A program made the position numbers and the translations under genes. The notes under the pieces were generated by a model. That model was not told the origin of the DNA. It made no database searches and was given only the letters and a program-made list of their open reading frames with translations. From assembly GCF_015354405.1 (NCBI RefSeq), contig NZ_JADKYP010000021.1, forward strand, positions 41,784-105,783: a stretch of 64,000 nucleotides of DNA, in the 5' to 3' direction. This stretch comes from Nocardia sp. BSTN01 (lineage in GTDB: Bacteria; Actinomycetota; Actinomycetes; Mycobacteriales; Mycobacteriaceae). Within the stretch, counting starts at the first letter, position 1. Each line of letters opens with the position of its first letter. Below are positions 1 through 8,629 of the stretch, in pieces.

Positions 1-1035
1 GAGTTTGCGGTCGCGGGCGCGTTCGGCCTTGTCACGGGTTTCGGCGGCGATGGCCGACACCGTTTTGCGGTCGGCGTCGCGAATGACCGGCACGAGCAGG
101 CCGGCGGGGGTGGCGACGGCGACGCCGAGGTGAATGCCGTGGTGGCGGCGCAGGGTGTCACCGGCGAAGGAGACGTTGACCGCGGGGCTGGCGCGCAGTG
201 CCGTGGCGACGGCCTTGACGAGCAGATCGTTGACGCTGACCTTGCCGGCCCCGGTGTCGGCGAGTGTCTCGTTGATCCGGGTGCGGAAGGCGAGGAGTTC
301 GGTGACGTCGATGGCGCTGGTCAGGTAGATGTGTGGCGCCTGCTGTTTGCTCTCGGTGAGGCGAGTGGCGGAGACGCGCTGGATGGTGGTCAGCGGGATT
401 TCGTCGTAGTCGCCGGAGGCCGGGGTGGCAGTGGTGCCCGGTTCCGCGCGTTCCGGTGCGGCGGTTGTTTGCGCGGCGTCGGAAGACTCTGCCGCATGGG
501 CGTTTTCGACGTCGAGGCGGGTGATGCGACCGCCGGGGCCGGTTCCGGTGACGGTTGCGATGTCGACACCGAGTTCCTGCGCGATCTTGCGCGCCAGAGG
601 CGAGGATTTGCGGCGGACGGCATCGGAGGACGCAGCCGACCTTGCCGGCGCCGCGTCGGCCGGGCTGGGCTGTTGCGCGATCCGCCGCTGTTCCGCGGCG
701 GTGTCGGCCGGCTCTGACCGCTCCTGGGCGGGCTGCCGTGTCGCTGCGCTCTCGGCCTGCTGAACGGTCGAAGACGGTGCAGGTGATGCAGCGGGCGCAG
801 TGCCGTCGCCGAGGATGGCGATGGGTTCGCCGATCGGCACGCGGGTTCCGGGTGCGGCGATGATGCGTTCGAGGACGCCGTCGTCGTACGCCTCGAGCTC
901 CATCAGGGCCTTGTCGGTTTCGATTTCGGCGAGTACCTCGCCGCGGGTGACGGTGTCACCGACCTGTTTGAGCCACGTGGCGACGACGCCGTCTTCCATG
1001 GTGTCGGAGAGGCGGGGCATGGTGATGTCGGACAA
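1..1035 (-). CDS. Dihydrolipoamide acyltransferase (E2), 3' part cut by window edge
   Basis: This is the E2 core subunit of an alpha-keto acid dehydrogenase complex, which transfers the acyl group from E1 to CoA through a swinging lipoyl arm in the cytoplasm. The N-terminal 80 residues form one lipoyl domain, with the lipoylated lysine expected at K42 in the ETDKA motif. A peripheral-subunit-binding domain (SSPLARKIAQELGV) follows at about residues 143-178, then an Ala/Pro linker and the start of the catalytic domain. The catalytic HxxxD motif lies outside the window. I chose the TTG at 1035 because an AGAGGAAAG ribosome site precedes it by about 8 nt; the alternative is an ATG at 1020. It is the last visible gene of the lpd-E1 alpha-E1 beta-E2 operon. 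Confidence 0.93.
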   Translation of the reverse strand, partial: MSDITMPRLSDTMEDGVVATWLKQVGDTVTRGEVLAEIETDKALMELEAYDDGVLERIIAAPGTRVPIGEPIAILGDGTAPAASPAPSSTVQQAESAATRQPAQERSEPADTAAEQRRIAQQPSPADAAPARSAASSDAVRRKSSPLARKIAQELGVDIATVTGTGPGGRITRLDVENAHAAESSDAAQTTAAPERAEPGTTATPASGDYDEIPLTTIQRVSATRLTESKQQAPHIYLTSAIDVTELLAFRTRINETLADTGAGKVSVNDLLVKAVATALRASPAVNVSFAGDTLRRHHGIHLGVAVATPAGLLVPVIRDADRKTVSAIAAETRDKAERARDRKL

Positions 1036-1047
1036 CGGTCTTTCCTC

Positions 1048-2040
1048 TCAGCGTCGCTTGCCCACGGCCGCAAGGGTTTCGACGGCGGCGGTGTAGAGCG
1101 ATTCGACGGACGGCAGAGCCAGCTTCTCCAGCGGCTTGGCGTAGGGGAGCGGCACTTCGGCCATGGCGACGCGGCGCACGGGGGCATCGAGATAGTCGAA
1201 GGCGCCGTCGGAGATGGAAGCGGCGATTTCGGCGCCGATGCCGTAGGTCAGCCAGTCGTCTTCGCCGATGACCGCGCAGCCGGTCTTGCGCGCCGAGGCG
1301 ACGATGGTGTCGCGGTCGAGCGGACGCAGACTGCGCAGGTCGATCACCTCGGCGGAAATACCTTCGGCGGCAAGCTTTTCCGCGACCTGGGTGCAGACCG
1401 TGGCCATCCGCGAGTAGCCGATCAGCGTGATGTCGGTGCCCTCGCGGGTGACAGCGGCCTTGCCGATCTGCGCGGGTGGGAGATCATCCGGTACGTCGCC
1501 TTTGGTGTTGTAGAGCGACAGGTTCTCCAGAAAAAGCACCGGATCGTCGTCGTCGATGGCAGCTTTGAGCAGGGCGCGGGCGTCGGCGGGGGTGCTGGGC
1601 GCGACGACTTTGAGGCCGGGCACGAACGCGTAGTAGAGCTCGATGTTCTGGGAGTGGGTGGCGCCGAGTTGCTGTCCGCCGCCGCCCGGAGTGCGGATGA
1701 CCATCGGCACGCTGGTCTGCCCGCCGAACATGCCGTAGATCTTGGCAGCGTGATTGACGATCTGATCCAGCGCGAGCAGCGAGAAGTTGATCGTCATGAT
1801 CTCCACGACCGGGCGCAACCCCAGCATGGCGGCGCCGATGGCCGCGCCGACGAACCCTTCCTCCGCGATCGGGGTGTCGCGAACTCGCTTGTCGCCGAAT
1901 TCGTTCAGCAGTCCGGCGGTGATCTTGTAGGAGCCTTCGAAGACGCCGATCTCCTCACCGATGAGAAGGATGTCGTCGTCGCGGCGCATTTCCTCGCGCA
2001 GGGTCTCGCGCAGCGCTTCGCGGTAGGTCATGACAGGCAC
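1048..2040 (-). CDS. pdhB: Alpha-keto acid dehydrogenase E1 beta subunit
   Basis: The 330-residue protein is the beta subunit of a heterotetrameric thiamine-diphosphate-dependent E1. It has the transketolase pyrimidine-binding domain first (MTYREALRETLREEM; EEGFVGAAIGAAMLGLRPV) and the transketolase C-terminal domain after about residue 200, at the usual family length. The GTG start at 2040 sits 5 nt behind GAGGAT, and only 9 nt separate it from the E1 alpha stop, so the genes are co-transcribed. Pyruvate, acetoin and branched-chain E1 beta subunits look alike at this level. The pdhB name reflects the strong PDH-type look of the alpha subunit and is not proof of substrate. Confidence 0.93.
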   Translation of the reverse strand: MPVMTYREALRETLREEMRRDDDILLIGEEIGVFEGSYKITAGLLNEFGDKRVRDTPIAEEGFVGAAIGAAMLGLRPVVEIMTINFSLLALDQIVNHAAKIYGMFGGQTSVPMVIRTPGGGGQQLGATHSQNIELYYAFVPGLKVVAPSTPADARALLKAAIDDDDPVLFLENLSLYNTKGDVPDDLPPAQIGKAAVTREGTDITLIGYSRMATVCTQVAEKLAAEGISAEVIDLRSLRPLDRDTIVASARKTGCAVIGEDDWLTYGIGAEIAASISDGAFDYLDAPVRRVAMAEVPLPYAKPLEKLALPSVESLYTAAVETLAAVGKRR

Positions 2041-2049
2041 GGGTGATCC

Positions 2050-3219
2050 TCAGACGGTGAAGAGCGGGTCGGCGGGCAGGCGGCGGGAATCGCCGGGCAC
2101 CGGGGTGGCGTAGGTGTAGTCGAACAGGCTCGACGGCTGCGGATGCGGGCTGGAGTCGGCGAACTCGACGGCGGCGGCGACCTCGGCGATGATCTCCGCG
2201 TCCAGGGCGGTGGCCGAATCGTCGCTGAGCGCACCGATTTTCAGCAGCGCGCTCTTCCAGATCTCGATCGGGTCGTGGGATCGCGCCGCCGCGACCGTTT
2301 CCTCGGTGCGGTATTTCGCGGGATCGACCACCGAGTGGCCTTTCAAGCGGTGGCTGACCGCCTCCAGCAGGGCCGGCTTTCCCTCACGGCGTGCGGTGTC
2401 GATGAGCTGCTCGGCGGTATCGCGGACGGCGAGGACATCGGTGCCGTCGACGCGTTCGCCGCGCATGCGGTAAGCGGCGGCGCGCTTCCACAGATCGGGT
2501 TCGGCGGAGGACTTCTCGACGGTGGTGCCCATGCCGGTCTGGTTGTTGACCACCAGGAAGACGATCGGCAGATTCCACAGCGCGGCAAGGTTCAGCGATT
2601 CGTGGAAGGCGCCGATATTCGTTGTGCCCTCGCCCATTTGACAGACGACGACGTCGTCGCCGCCGCGGTAGTCGATCGCCAGTGCCGCGCCGACGGCGAG
2701 CGGTACCTGGCCGCCGACGATGGCGTAGCCGCCGAGCAGCCGGGTCTGGGTGTCGTACATGTGCATCGATCCGCCCCAGCCTTTGGAGGTGCCGGTGGAG
2801 CGGCCGTACAGTTCGGCCATGACCCGGCCGGGTTCGATGCCCTTGGCGAGGGCGTAACCGTGTTCGCGGTAGTTGGTGAACAGATAGTCGGTGGGCCGCA
2901 TCGCCGCGCCGAGACCGACCACGGTGGCCTCTTCACCGAGGTTGAGGTGGCAGTAACCGCCGATCTTGGCCTGCTGGTAGCTCTGCGCGGTGCGCTCCTC
3001 GAATCGGCGCACGAACAGCATGTCGCGATACAGCTTCCGCAGTGTGCCGGGGTCCTCGGCCGCCACACGGGCCTCGAATGATGCTGTCTGCGAGGCGGTT
3101 CGGTCGGCCAGGAGAGATTCACTCGATCCGTTCCCGGTCGACTCGGTGGTCACGGCCGGTCGTTTCGGTGCGCGCCGGGTCGACGTGCGCGTGGCCTTCT
3201 GTGGGGTTGTGGTAGTCAC
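2050..3219 (-). CDS. pdhA: Alpha-keto acid dehydrogenase E1 alpha subunit
   Basis: This is the TPP-binding alpha subunit of E1, which decarboxylates the keto acid and reductively acylates E2. The GTG at 3219 follows GAGGAG by 7 nt and gives 389 residues. The first 45 are a basic Thr/Lys/Arg-rich extension, then the E1_dh fold begins (LYRDMLFVRRFEERTAQSY). The STGTSKGWGGSMHMYD stretch and the TPP/Mg motif (GEG, then N-N about 27 residues later) are PDH/acetoin-type. A longer open frame runs upstream through lpd but has no ribosome site. Actinobacteria usually rely on homodimeric AceE, so this heteromeric complex is probably an accessory pyruvate or acetoin dehydrogenase (inference). Confidence 0.93.
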   Translation of the reverse strand: MTTTTPQKATRTSTRRAPKRPAVTTESTGNGSSESLLADRTASQTASFEARVAAEDPGTLRKLYRDMLFVRRFEERTAQSYQQAKIGGYCHLNLGEEATVVGLGAAMRPTDYLFTNYREHGYALAKGIEPGRVMAELYGRSTGTSKGWGGSMHMYDTQTRLLGGYAIVGGQVPLAVGAALAIDYRGGDDVVVCQMGEGTTNIGAFHESLNLAALWNLPIVFLVVNNQTGMGTTVEKSSAEPDLWKRAAAYRMRGERVDGTDVLAVRDTAEQLIDTARREGKPALLEAVSHRLKGHSVVDPAKYRTEETVAAARSHDPIEIWKSALLKIGALSDDSATALDAEIIAEVAAAVEFADSSPHPQPSSLFDYTYATPVPGDSRRLPADPLFTV

Positions 3220-3230
3220 GGTGGTGCTCC

Positions 3231-4685
3231 TCAACGTGAACGCGGCGCGATGTGGACCGGCAGGCCGAGCCCGGTCAGGGCTGCTTCCATGCCGATCTCG
3301 CCGAGTGTGGGGTGGGCGTGGATGGTGTCGGCGAGTTCGTCGAGCGTCGCCTCGAGCGATATCGCCAGTGCCCCTTCGGCGATCAGGTCGCTCGCCGAGG
3401 GACCGATGATGTGCACGCCGAGCACTTCCCGGTGGCGTGCCCCGGCGACGATCTTGCAGAAGCCCTGGGTATCGCCGAGCGCTTCGGCTCGCCCGAGCGC
3501 GGCGAACGGGAATTTCGCGGTGATCACCTCCTGGCCGCCGGCGCGAGCCGCGTCCTCGGTCAGGCCGACGCTCGCGATCTCCGGATGGGTGAACGTCGCC
3601 GCGGGGATGACGGTGTAGTCGATGTGGGCGTCGTGACCGGCGATCACATCGGCGGCGGTGAGCCCCTGATGGGAGGCCACGTGGGCCAGCAGCGCCTTGC
3701 CGGTGACATCGCCGATCGCGTAGACATGCTCGACCGTGGTCCGCAGCCGATCGTCGACCGGGATGAAACCCCGTGCGTCGGTGTCGATTCCGGCGTATTT
3801 CAGGTCGAGGTCGGCGGTGTTCGGTCGTCGTCCCACGCCGACGAGCACGACGTCGGCCGCGACCTTCCGAGTCGTCGCGCCGTTCACGTCGAGCACCAGC
3901 GCATCGCCGGTCCGGTCGATACCGGTGACGGTGCAGCCGGTCAGGACGGTGATGCCGCGCTCGGTGAACGAGCGGCCCAGCGCGGCGCCGATCTCGGTGT
4001 CCTCCGCGGGAACCAGCCGGTCCTGCATCTCCACGACGGTCACCTCGGCGCCGAAGGCGGCGAACAGGCCGGCCCATTCGACGCCGACCGCGCTGCCACC
4101 GATGACGACCAGCCGCCGCGGTACCTCGGTCAACCCGAACGCGCCGTCGGAGGTGATCACGCCGGGCAGGTCGGCGCCCGGCACGGGCAGGACCGCGGGC
4201 ACGGACCCGGTCGCGACGATCACGTCGGTGGCCGTCACGGTTCGCGTCGGGGTCCCGGTCGGCGCGGCCGCGTAGCGCGGACCGTCCGCGAAGACCGGCG
4301 AGGGACCCGGCTGGAATACCTCGACCGTGGTCGGTCCGGTGAAGCGGGCATGCCCCTCGATCACGGTGACGCCGTTGGCTCGCAGGAGCCCGGCCACGCC
4401 GCCGGTGAGTCTGCCGACGATCCCGTCCTTGCGCCGGCGGACGGCCGCGAAGTCGAACCGCACGTCGTCGGCGTACACACCGAAATCTGCTGCGGTGCTG
4501 AGAGTTTCGAATACCTCTGCCGAGCGCAGCATGGCCTTGGTGGGGATGCAGCCCCAGTTCAGGCACACCCCGCCCGGGCGTTCCTTCTCCACCACGGCGA
4601 CGTGCAGGCCGCGCTGGGCCGCGCGGATCGCCGCGACGTACCCGCCCGGCCCGCCACCGATGACCAAGAGATCGAATTCCGGCAC
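3231..4685 (-). CDS. lpd: Dihydrolipoamide dehydrogenase (E3)
   Basis: This is the FAD-dependent E3, which reoxidises dihydrolipoamide with NAD+. The 484-residue protein has the FAD-binding GGGPGGY at residues 10-16 and the redox-active disulfide C41/C46 in CLNWGCIPTKA. The NAD-binding Rossmann motif is VVIGGSAVGVEWA, and the C-terminal dimerisation domain carries the HPTLGE catalytic His-Glu pair. The GTG at 4685 lies 8 nt after GAGGAGCACCAC, the same leader sequence that precedes E1 alpha. It opens the operon; E1 alpha starts 11 nt beyond its stop. The divergence from household Lpd was not assessed. Confidence 0.95.
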   Translation of the reverse strand: MPEFDLLVIGGGPGGYVAAIRAAQRGLHVAVVEKERPGGVCLNWGCIPTKAMLRSAEVFETLSTAADFGVYADDVRFDFAAVRRRKDGIVGRLTGGVAGLLRANGVTVIEGHARFTGPTTVEVFQPGPSPVFADGPRYAAAPTGTPTRTVTATDVIVATGSVPAVLPVPGADLPGVITSDGAFGLTEVPRRLVVIGGSAVGVEWAGLFAAFGAEVTVVEMQDRLVPAEDTEIGAALGRSFTERGITVLTGCTVTGIDRTGDALVLDVNGATTRKVAADVVLVGVGRRPNTADLDLKYAGIDTDARGFIPVDDRLRTTVEHVYAIGDVTGKALLAHVASHQGLTAADVIAGHDAHIDYTVIPAATFTHPEIASVGLTEDAARAGGQEVITAKFPFAALGRAEALGDTQGFCKIVAGARHREVLGVHIIGPSASDLIAEGALAISLEATLDELADTIHAHPTLGEIGMEAALTGLGLPVHIAPRSR

Positions 4686-4811
4686 TTGTGGTGCTCCTCG
4701 TCCTGAATCGCGTGACCCTAATCCGGTTGCGGTGTGGGCCATCACATGTGGAGTCTTGTCCGCACACGGAGGCCGGACAATTCCCGGCAAGCCCAGGTTT
4801 TGCGACCCGGG

Positions 4812-4830
4812 ATTGGGCGCTGCGCCCAAT
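4812..4830. promoter_or_regulatory. Perfect 9-1-9 palindrome between pucR-like gene and lpd
   Basis: ATTGGGCGC and GCGCCCAAT are exact reverse complements separated by one T. The site lies 30 nt beyond the stop of the PucR-type gene and about 125 nt upstream of the lpd start, all on the minus-strand transcript. No T tract follows on that strand, so an operator is at least as likely as a terminator. The neighbouring PucR protein is the obvious candidate to bind it (inference). Confidence 0.5.
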
Positions 4831-4859
4831 ATCGCTTGCGGCCGCGCCGCGCGAAACGC

Positions 4860-6113
4860 TCAGCCGGCGGAGTGATCGAGCAGGTCGCGGGCGGTGAGCG
4901 CGAGGGTGAGTTCGAATTGGTGGCGCCGGCCCTCGAGCGGCCGCCCGAGCAGCGTCGCGGCGCGCTGGAGCCGGTTGATGACGGTGTTGCGATGGCAGTG
5001 CAAGCGCGGTGCGGCGTGCGCGGCCGAGCCGTTCTCGGCCAGCCAAACCGTCAGCGTGCGCAGCAGGACGTCGCGCTCTCTGGCGGGCAGCACCAGAATC
5101 GGACCCAAGCACCGCTGGACCAATCGCTGCGCCAGATCGGGCGCGCGCACCAGCAAGGCTTCCGGGTAGCGATCGTCCAGCAGCGTGAGCGTGGTTTCGC
5201 GGCCTTTCGGCGCGGTATCGAGTGCCAGCGTGGCGAGTGCGTGGGCGACGTCGACCTCGGCCAAACCGTCGACCGTGGGGGAGAGCCCGGCGCGCCCGAG
5301 AACGAGCGGACCCAGCAGCTCCGCCACCTGCTGCGGCGAATGCCGTTCGAGTGCGACGATGCCGACCGTGTGGTCACCCCGATCGTGGCGGACCGAACGA
5401 ATCCCCATGGCCGCCAACGCACTTTCGGTGCCCAGCCGCAGCGGCTGCGGTTCCCCACGAGCGACGACCACCAGATAGTCGCCGCCGGCGGGGAGGTCGA
5501 GTTCTCGCGCCGCATACGCCGCGAAGGCGGCATCGCGGCCACGCCCGGAGAGCACATCTTCGATCAAGGCGTGCCGGCGGCGCTCGTCGCGTCGAACGCG
5601 ATCGAGTTCGGCGCCACGATAGGAGGTCACCAGCGCCGAGGACATCCCGTCGACGACCGCCCACATCGCGGTGCCGATGTCACGGAGATCGGCAGGTGAC
5701 ATATCGCCGGCACGATCCATCAGCGCTTCCCAGACGATGCGCCCGCCCAGGCGGAAGGTGCGCTGCATGGCCTCGAGCGGAACACCCTGCGCGGCGCGTT
5801 GCCGGCCGATCGCGGCGGCCACATCGTCGCGCTCGGCGCCGGCGCCCCTCGCCGCGAGCAACTCCAGCACCCGCGTCAGGAACCGCCGGCATCCCTCCTG
5901 CAGGTCGGTCCTGCTCACCGCCGAATAGTCGGTCCACTCCGGGTTGTCGGTGAACACCGCCGCCATGAGCCGGGCGGTGAGCTCGGCGATATCACTCCCG
6001 CACGCCCTCGCCAACTCCGCGGAGTCGGGCACGGGTTCGGAGATTTCTGCGGGCGCCACGACGGCCACACTACGTCGAGAGCGGACGCGCAGACGACGCC
6101 GGTAGGTCGGCAC
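4860..6113 (-). CDS. PucR-family transcriptional regulator
   Basis: The 417-residue regulator has an N-terminal RsbRD-like helical domain at about residues 30-180, a central GGDEF-like CdaR region, and a C-terminal PucR helix-turn-helix. The last is recognised by HRNTVINRLQRAATLLGR near the end. PucR/CdaR proteins act as DNA-binding activators of adjacent catabolic operons. Lying co-directionally 174 nt upstream of the lpd-pdhAB-E2 operon, it is the likely controller of that operon. The GTG at 6113 has no clear ribosome site, so the true start may lie up to about 30 codons downstream. Its 5' end abuts a truncated SDR, so a deletion may have brought it close to its present upstream neighbour. 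Confidence 0.85.
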   Translation of the reverse strand: MPTYRRRLRVRSRRSVAVVAPAEISEPVPDSAELARACGSDIAELTARLMAAVFTDNPEWTDYSAVSRTDLQEGCRRFLTRVLELLAARGAGAERDDVAAAIGRQRAAQGVPLEAMQRTFRLGGRIVWEALMDRAGDMSPADLRDIGTAMWAVVDGMSSALVTSYRGAELDRVRRDERRRHALIEDVLSGRGRDAAFAAYAARELDLPAGGDYLVVVARGEPQPLRLGTESALAAMGIRSVRHDRGDHTVGIVALERHSPQQVAELLGPLVLGRAGLSPTVDGLAEVDVAHALATLALDTAPKGRETTLTLLDDRYPEALLVRAPDLAQRLVQRCLGPILVLPARERDVLLRTLTVWLAENGSAAHAAPRLHCHRNTVINRLQRAATLLGRPLEGRRHQFELTLALTARDLLDHSAG

Positions 6114-6204
6114 GGTGACGGTCTCGGCAGCCCGATGTGCGCTCGAACGCGGAGATCAATTCGATCGGTGAGCAGACCGGGCAATGCCCGCCTCCCCAAC
6201 AGGC

Positions 6205-6450
6205 GTCGACCAGCCCGTCGAGCTGGTCCCACCGACCGATGTGCACGCCGTAGGGCATGGCGGCGCGGCCGGTTTCGCGTGCGATCTCGTCGGCGGTGGC
6301 CACGCACGTGTCGTAGTTGCGACTGGCGATGATCACATCGGCACCACAGCGCGCGGTGGCGAAGGCCATCTCGCGCCCCAGTCCGCGGCTGCCGCCGGTG
6401 ACCAGAACCACCTTGCCGGTCAGATCGAACAGCTCGTCGGCATATCCCAC
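6205..6450 (-). pseudogene. Truncated short-chain dehydrogenase (N-terminal fragment)
   Basis: The GTG at 6450 begins a convincing SDR N-terminus: the cofactor motif TGGSRGLG at about residues 19-26 and the IIASRN acidic/basic region. Similarity ends after about 82 residues (DQLDGLVDA). The frame then runs on in unrelated sequence (WGGGHCPVCS) to a stop at 6070, inside the PucR-type gene. The NNAG and YxxxK motifs are missing, so the protein cannot be an active SDR. It starts 7 nt after the upstream enzyme gene, so it was probably the second gene of that operon before a deletion removed about two thirds of it. Confidence 0.75.
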
Positions 6451-6457
6451 GGCGTTG

Positions 6458-7489
6458 TCACCTCGACAGCCACAGATCGGCGGGTGCGCAGGGCAATCCC
6501 ACCTCTTTCAGTGTCGAGATGCCGGCGGGCGCACGGGCGACGTCGAAGACGGAATTCACCGCCGGCATCGCGGTCATGGTGTCCCACTCGTGATTTCCCC
6601 AGCTGTCCGGCGGGACGAACCTGATCCGGGTCCGCACCTCGGGCTCTCCCTCGATGACGATGTAATAGTGATCGTCGTCGAATTCCCAGCTCTCGTTCAG
6701 CGCTTTCGTCAGATACCACGCGACGTTCGAGCGGACGACGGATTTCTCGCCGACGGTGCCGGTCCATCCGCCGCGCACCGCGGCAATGGTGTCCTTCTCG
6801 ATGCGGATCCAGCCCAGATCCACCGTTTCGGCGGCGGTCGCGTACTCGATGGAGAAATCGATATCGTCGAATTCGTAGCCCAGGGCCACGCCCATGCGCC
6901 GCACCGAATCACGGAAGGTGCTCATCCACAGTTTCGCGATCTCGATCAGCTCCGGGGTGGCCTCGGGCCGTGAAATGCCCAGGGCCTGCCACGTTTCCGC
7001 CGATTCGTAGACCGAGACGTCGGCCGATTCGAAGATCGAAATCGATCGGACGTCACGGCACACCGCGGTCAACGCGGTGGTCACGGCATTGACCCAGCCC
7101 GGGTTGATGCCGGTGATATGCAGCGAGCTGTTGCCGCGTTCACAGGCGGCGGCGAGTTTCTGCTCCGTCTCGCCCTGAATTCCGCCGACGTTGAGGAACA
7201 GGTTGGTGCTGATGAGATCGAGGCCGCTCTCGAGCAACCGCGTCGCATGGTCGAGGTCGGCCATGAACGGCGTGTAGATGACGGTATCCGCATCGAGCGC
7301 GAGCAGCGCATCGATATCGGAGGTGGCGAGCACTCCCGTATCGGGCCGTCCGCACAGCCTGCCCGCATCCACCCCGACCTTGTCGTCGGAATAGGCGTAG
7401 ACACCGGCCAACTCGAGTCGCGGATCGTCGAGAATCCCTCGCAGACTGAGCTTTCCGACCTTCCCGGTGGTCCATTGAATGACGCGCAC
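6458..7489 (-). CDS. Dihydrodipicolinate-reductase-like NAD(P)-binding enzyme
   Basis: The 343-residue protein begins with a Rossmann segment (MRVIQWTTGKVGKLSLRGIL) and ends in the C-terminal domain seen in 2,4-diaminopentanoate dehydrogenase-like and mycobacterial 'dihydrodipicolinate reductase' proteins. These are NAD(P)H-dependent amine/imine oxidoreductases. The physiological substrate is not evident, and it is not the lysine-pathway DapB, which is shorter. The GTG at 7489 follows AAAGG by 8 nt. A near-perfect palindrome lies about 38 nt upstream, and the gene was probably co-transcribed with the SDR fragment that follows. Confidence 0.75.
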   Translation of the reverse strand: MRVIQWTTGKVGKLSLRGILDDPRLELAGVYAYSDDKVGVDAGRLCGRPDTGVLATSDIDALLALDADTVIYTPFMADLDHATRLLESGLDLISTNLFLNVGGIQGETEQKLAAACERGNSSLHITGINPGWVNAVTTALTAVCRDVRSISIFESADVSVYESAETWQALGISRPEATPELIEIAKLWMSTFRDSVRRMGVALGYEFDDIDFSIEYATAAETVDLGWIRIEKDTIAAVRGGWTGTVGEKSVVRSNVAWYLTKALNESWEFDDDHYYIVIEGEPEVRTRIRFVPPDSWGNHEWDTMTAMPAVNSVFDVARAPAGISTLKEVGLPCAPADLWLSR

Positions 7490-7526
7490 GTGATCGACCT
7501 TTCGAGCCGCCGGTAATGTCGGCGAG

Positions 7527-7547
7527 TGCGAGAATATGATTCTCGCA
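7527..7547. promoter_or_regulatory. Palindromic operator candidate upstream of the 6458-7489 gene
   Basis: The arms TGCGAGAAT and ATTCTCGCA are exact reverse complements around an ATG spacer. The site is 38 nt upstream of the GTG at 7489 in an AT-richer patch, the normal location for a repressor operator overlapping a promoter. No regulator gene lies immediately next to it other than the CarH-like protein, whose sites look different. Confidence 0.6.
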
Positions 7548-7665
7548 TACGAAAATTAGCATCACGCTTGCTGCGGGACAAGGTCCGGCACGCTCTCGGC
7601 AGCGGAGCCGGGGGTCCCGCACTGCGTGCCGCCCGGCCGGTAATCCCCGATCAGCGTGGTCGAGG

Positions 7666-8541
7666 TCATACCCCTGCCGGGTGGGCGTGGGACAGTTCCG
7701 CCAGTGCGGACCGAAGGTCGTCGACGATCTCGGCGGTGTCCGGGGCGGGTACGTCCTGCCAGCCCGGGCCTGCCAGCAGGACGCGGGCGCCGCGGTCGGC
7801 GCAGGTGCGCACGGCCGAGAGGAGGGCGGTCGATTCCTGCTGTGACCACAGCACCGCGACCGAGTCCGGCGCGCCGCGATCGAGGGCGTCGCCGAGGGCG
7901 GGGGTGGGGACGTTGGGGCCGAGCATGGTGGCCGGAACGTCACGCTCGGCGAGGGCCGCGCGCAACACCTCGAGTGGCAGGGAGTGCGCCTCACCGCTGG
8001 TGCAGGCGAGCAGGACGGGGGTGGCGGGTGCGTCGGCCGGGGGCGGGACCGCGCGGTGGAGCGCGGCCGTGATGCACCAGGACAGCAGGTGTTCGACGTC
8101 GATGCACCCGATGCCCGCCCCTTGCCGCTGGACGATCTCGGCGAAGGCCGGGCGGCACAGCCGATCCCAGGTGTCGACCACGCCGAAGGCGCGAATGTGG
8201 GCGAGCAGCAGCGACTGCAGTGTGGTGGGGTCGGAGGCGAAGGCGGCTTCGAGGAGTGACGCGTGGTCTCCGGCGACCGGCAGGGGTCCGCGCACGGACT
8301 CGGCCGCTCGTGCCGGGCTCGATCCGCCTCGCACGAGCACGACCATGCGCTCGAGCCGGGCGATATCGGCCTCGGAGTAGAGGCGGTGGCGACCGCGCCG
8401 ATGCTGGGAGGGGCCGATGCCGTAGCGCTGATTCCAGCTGCGCAGGGTCGCGGTGGGGATGCCGATGCGCTCCGCGACGGTGCGTACCGAGAATCCGGTC
8501 GCGTCGTTGTCGGGAGGCGATGCATCGGACATGACGATCAT
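7666..8541 (-). CDS. MerR-type regulator with B12-binding domain (CarH/LitR-like)
   Basis: The protein of about 291 residues has a MerR helix-turn-helix (FSVRTVAERIGIPTATLRSW, then RGRHRLYSEADIARLERM) at residues 17-85. A helical B12-cap region carries EHLLSWC, and the C-terminal cobalamin-binding fold has the signature GEAHSLPLEVL. Its E-x-H supplies the presumed lower-ligand histidine. CarH/LitR proteins use adenosylcobalamin as a photosensor: they repress carotenoid and photoprotection genes in the dark and fall off DNA in light. The adjoining lipocalin, photolyase and crt genes fit that role. I chose ATG 8541 because GAAAGG lies 4 nt upstream; 8532 and 8565 are alternatives. Confidence 0.88.
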   Translation of the reverse strand: MIVMSDASPPDNDATGFSVRTVAERIGIPTATLRSWNQRYGIGPSQHRRGRHRLYSEADIARLERMVVLVRGGSSPARAAESVRGPLPVAGDHASLLEAAFASDPTTLQSLLLAHIRAFGVVDTWDRLCRPAFAEIVQRQGAGIGCIDVEHLLSWCITAALHRAVPPPADAPATPVLLACTSGEAHSLPLEVLRAALAERDVPATMLGPNVPTPALGDALDRGAPDSVAVLWSQQESTALLSAVRTCADRGARVLLAGPGWQDVPAPDTAEIVDDLRSALAELSHAHPAGV

Positions 8542-8629
8542 TCTGCCTTTCGCGGGCATGGGCACCGCAACGTCACAGTGCTACGGCGCCCGCGCGGTGG
8601 GGGTGATGCGTCGGCGGCACCTCCAGTAT

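Noticed and set aside
2050-5112. A 1020-codon open frame covering lpd and E1 alpha as one protein
   Set aside because: Only the last 389 residues have coding sense (E1 alpha); upstream it is an out-of-frame shadow of lpd rich in Arg, with no ribosome site.
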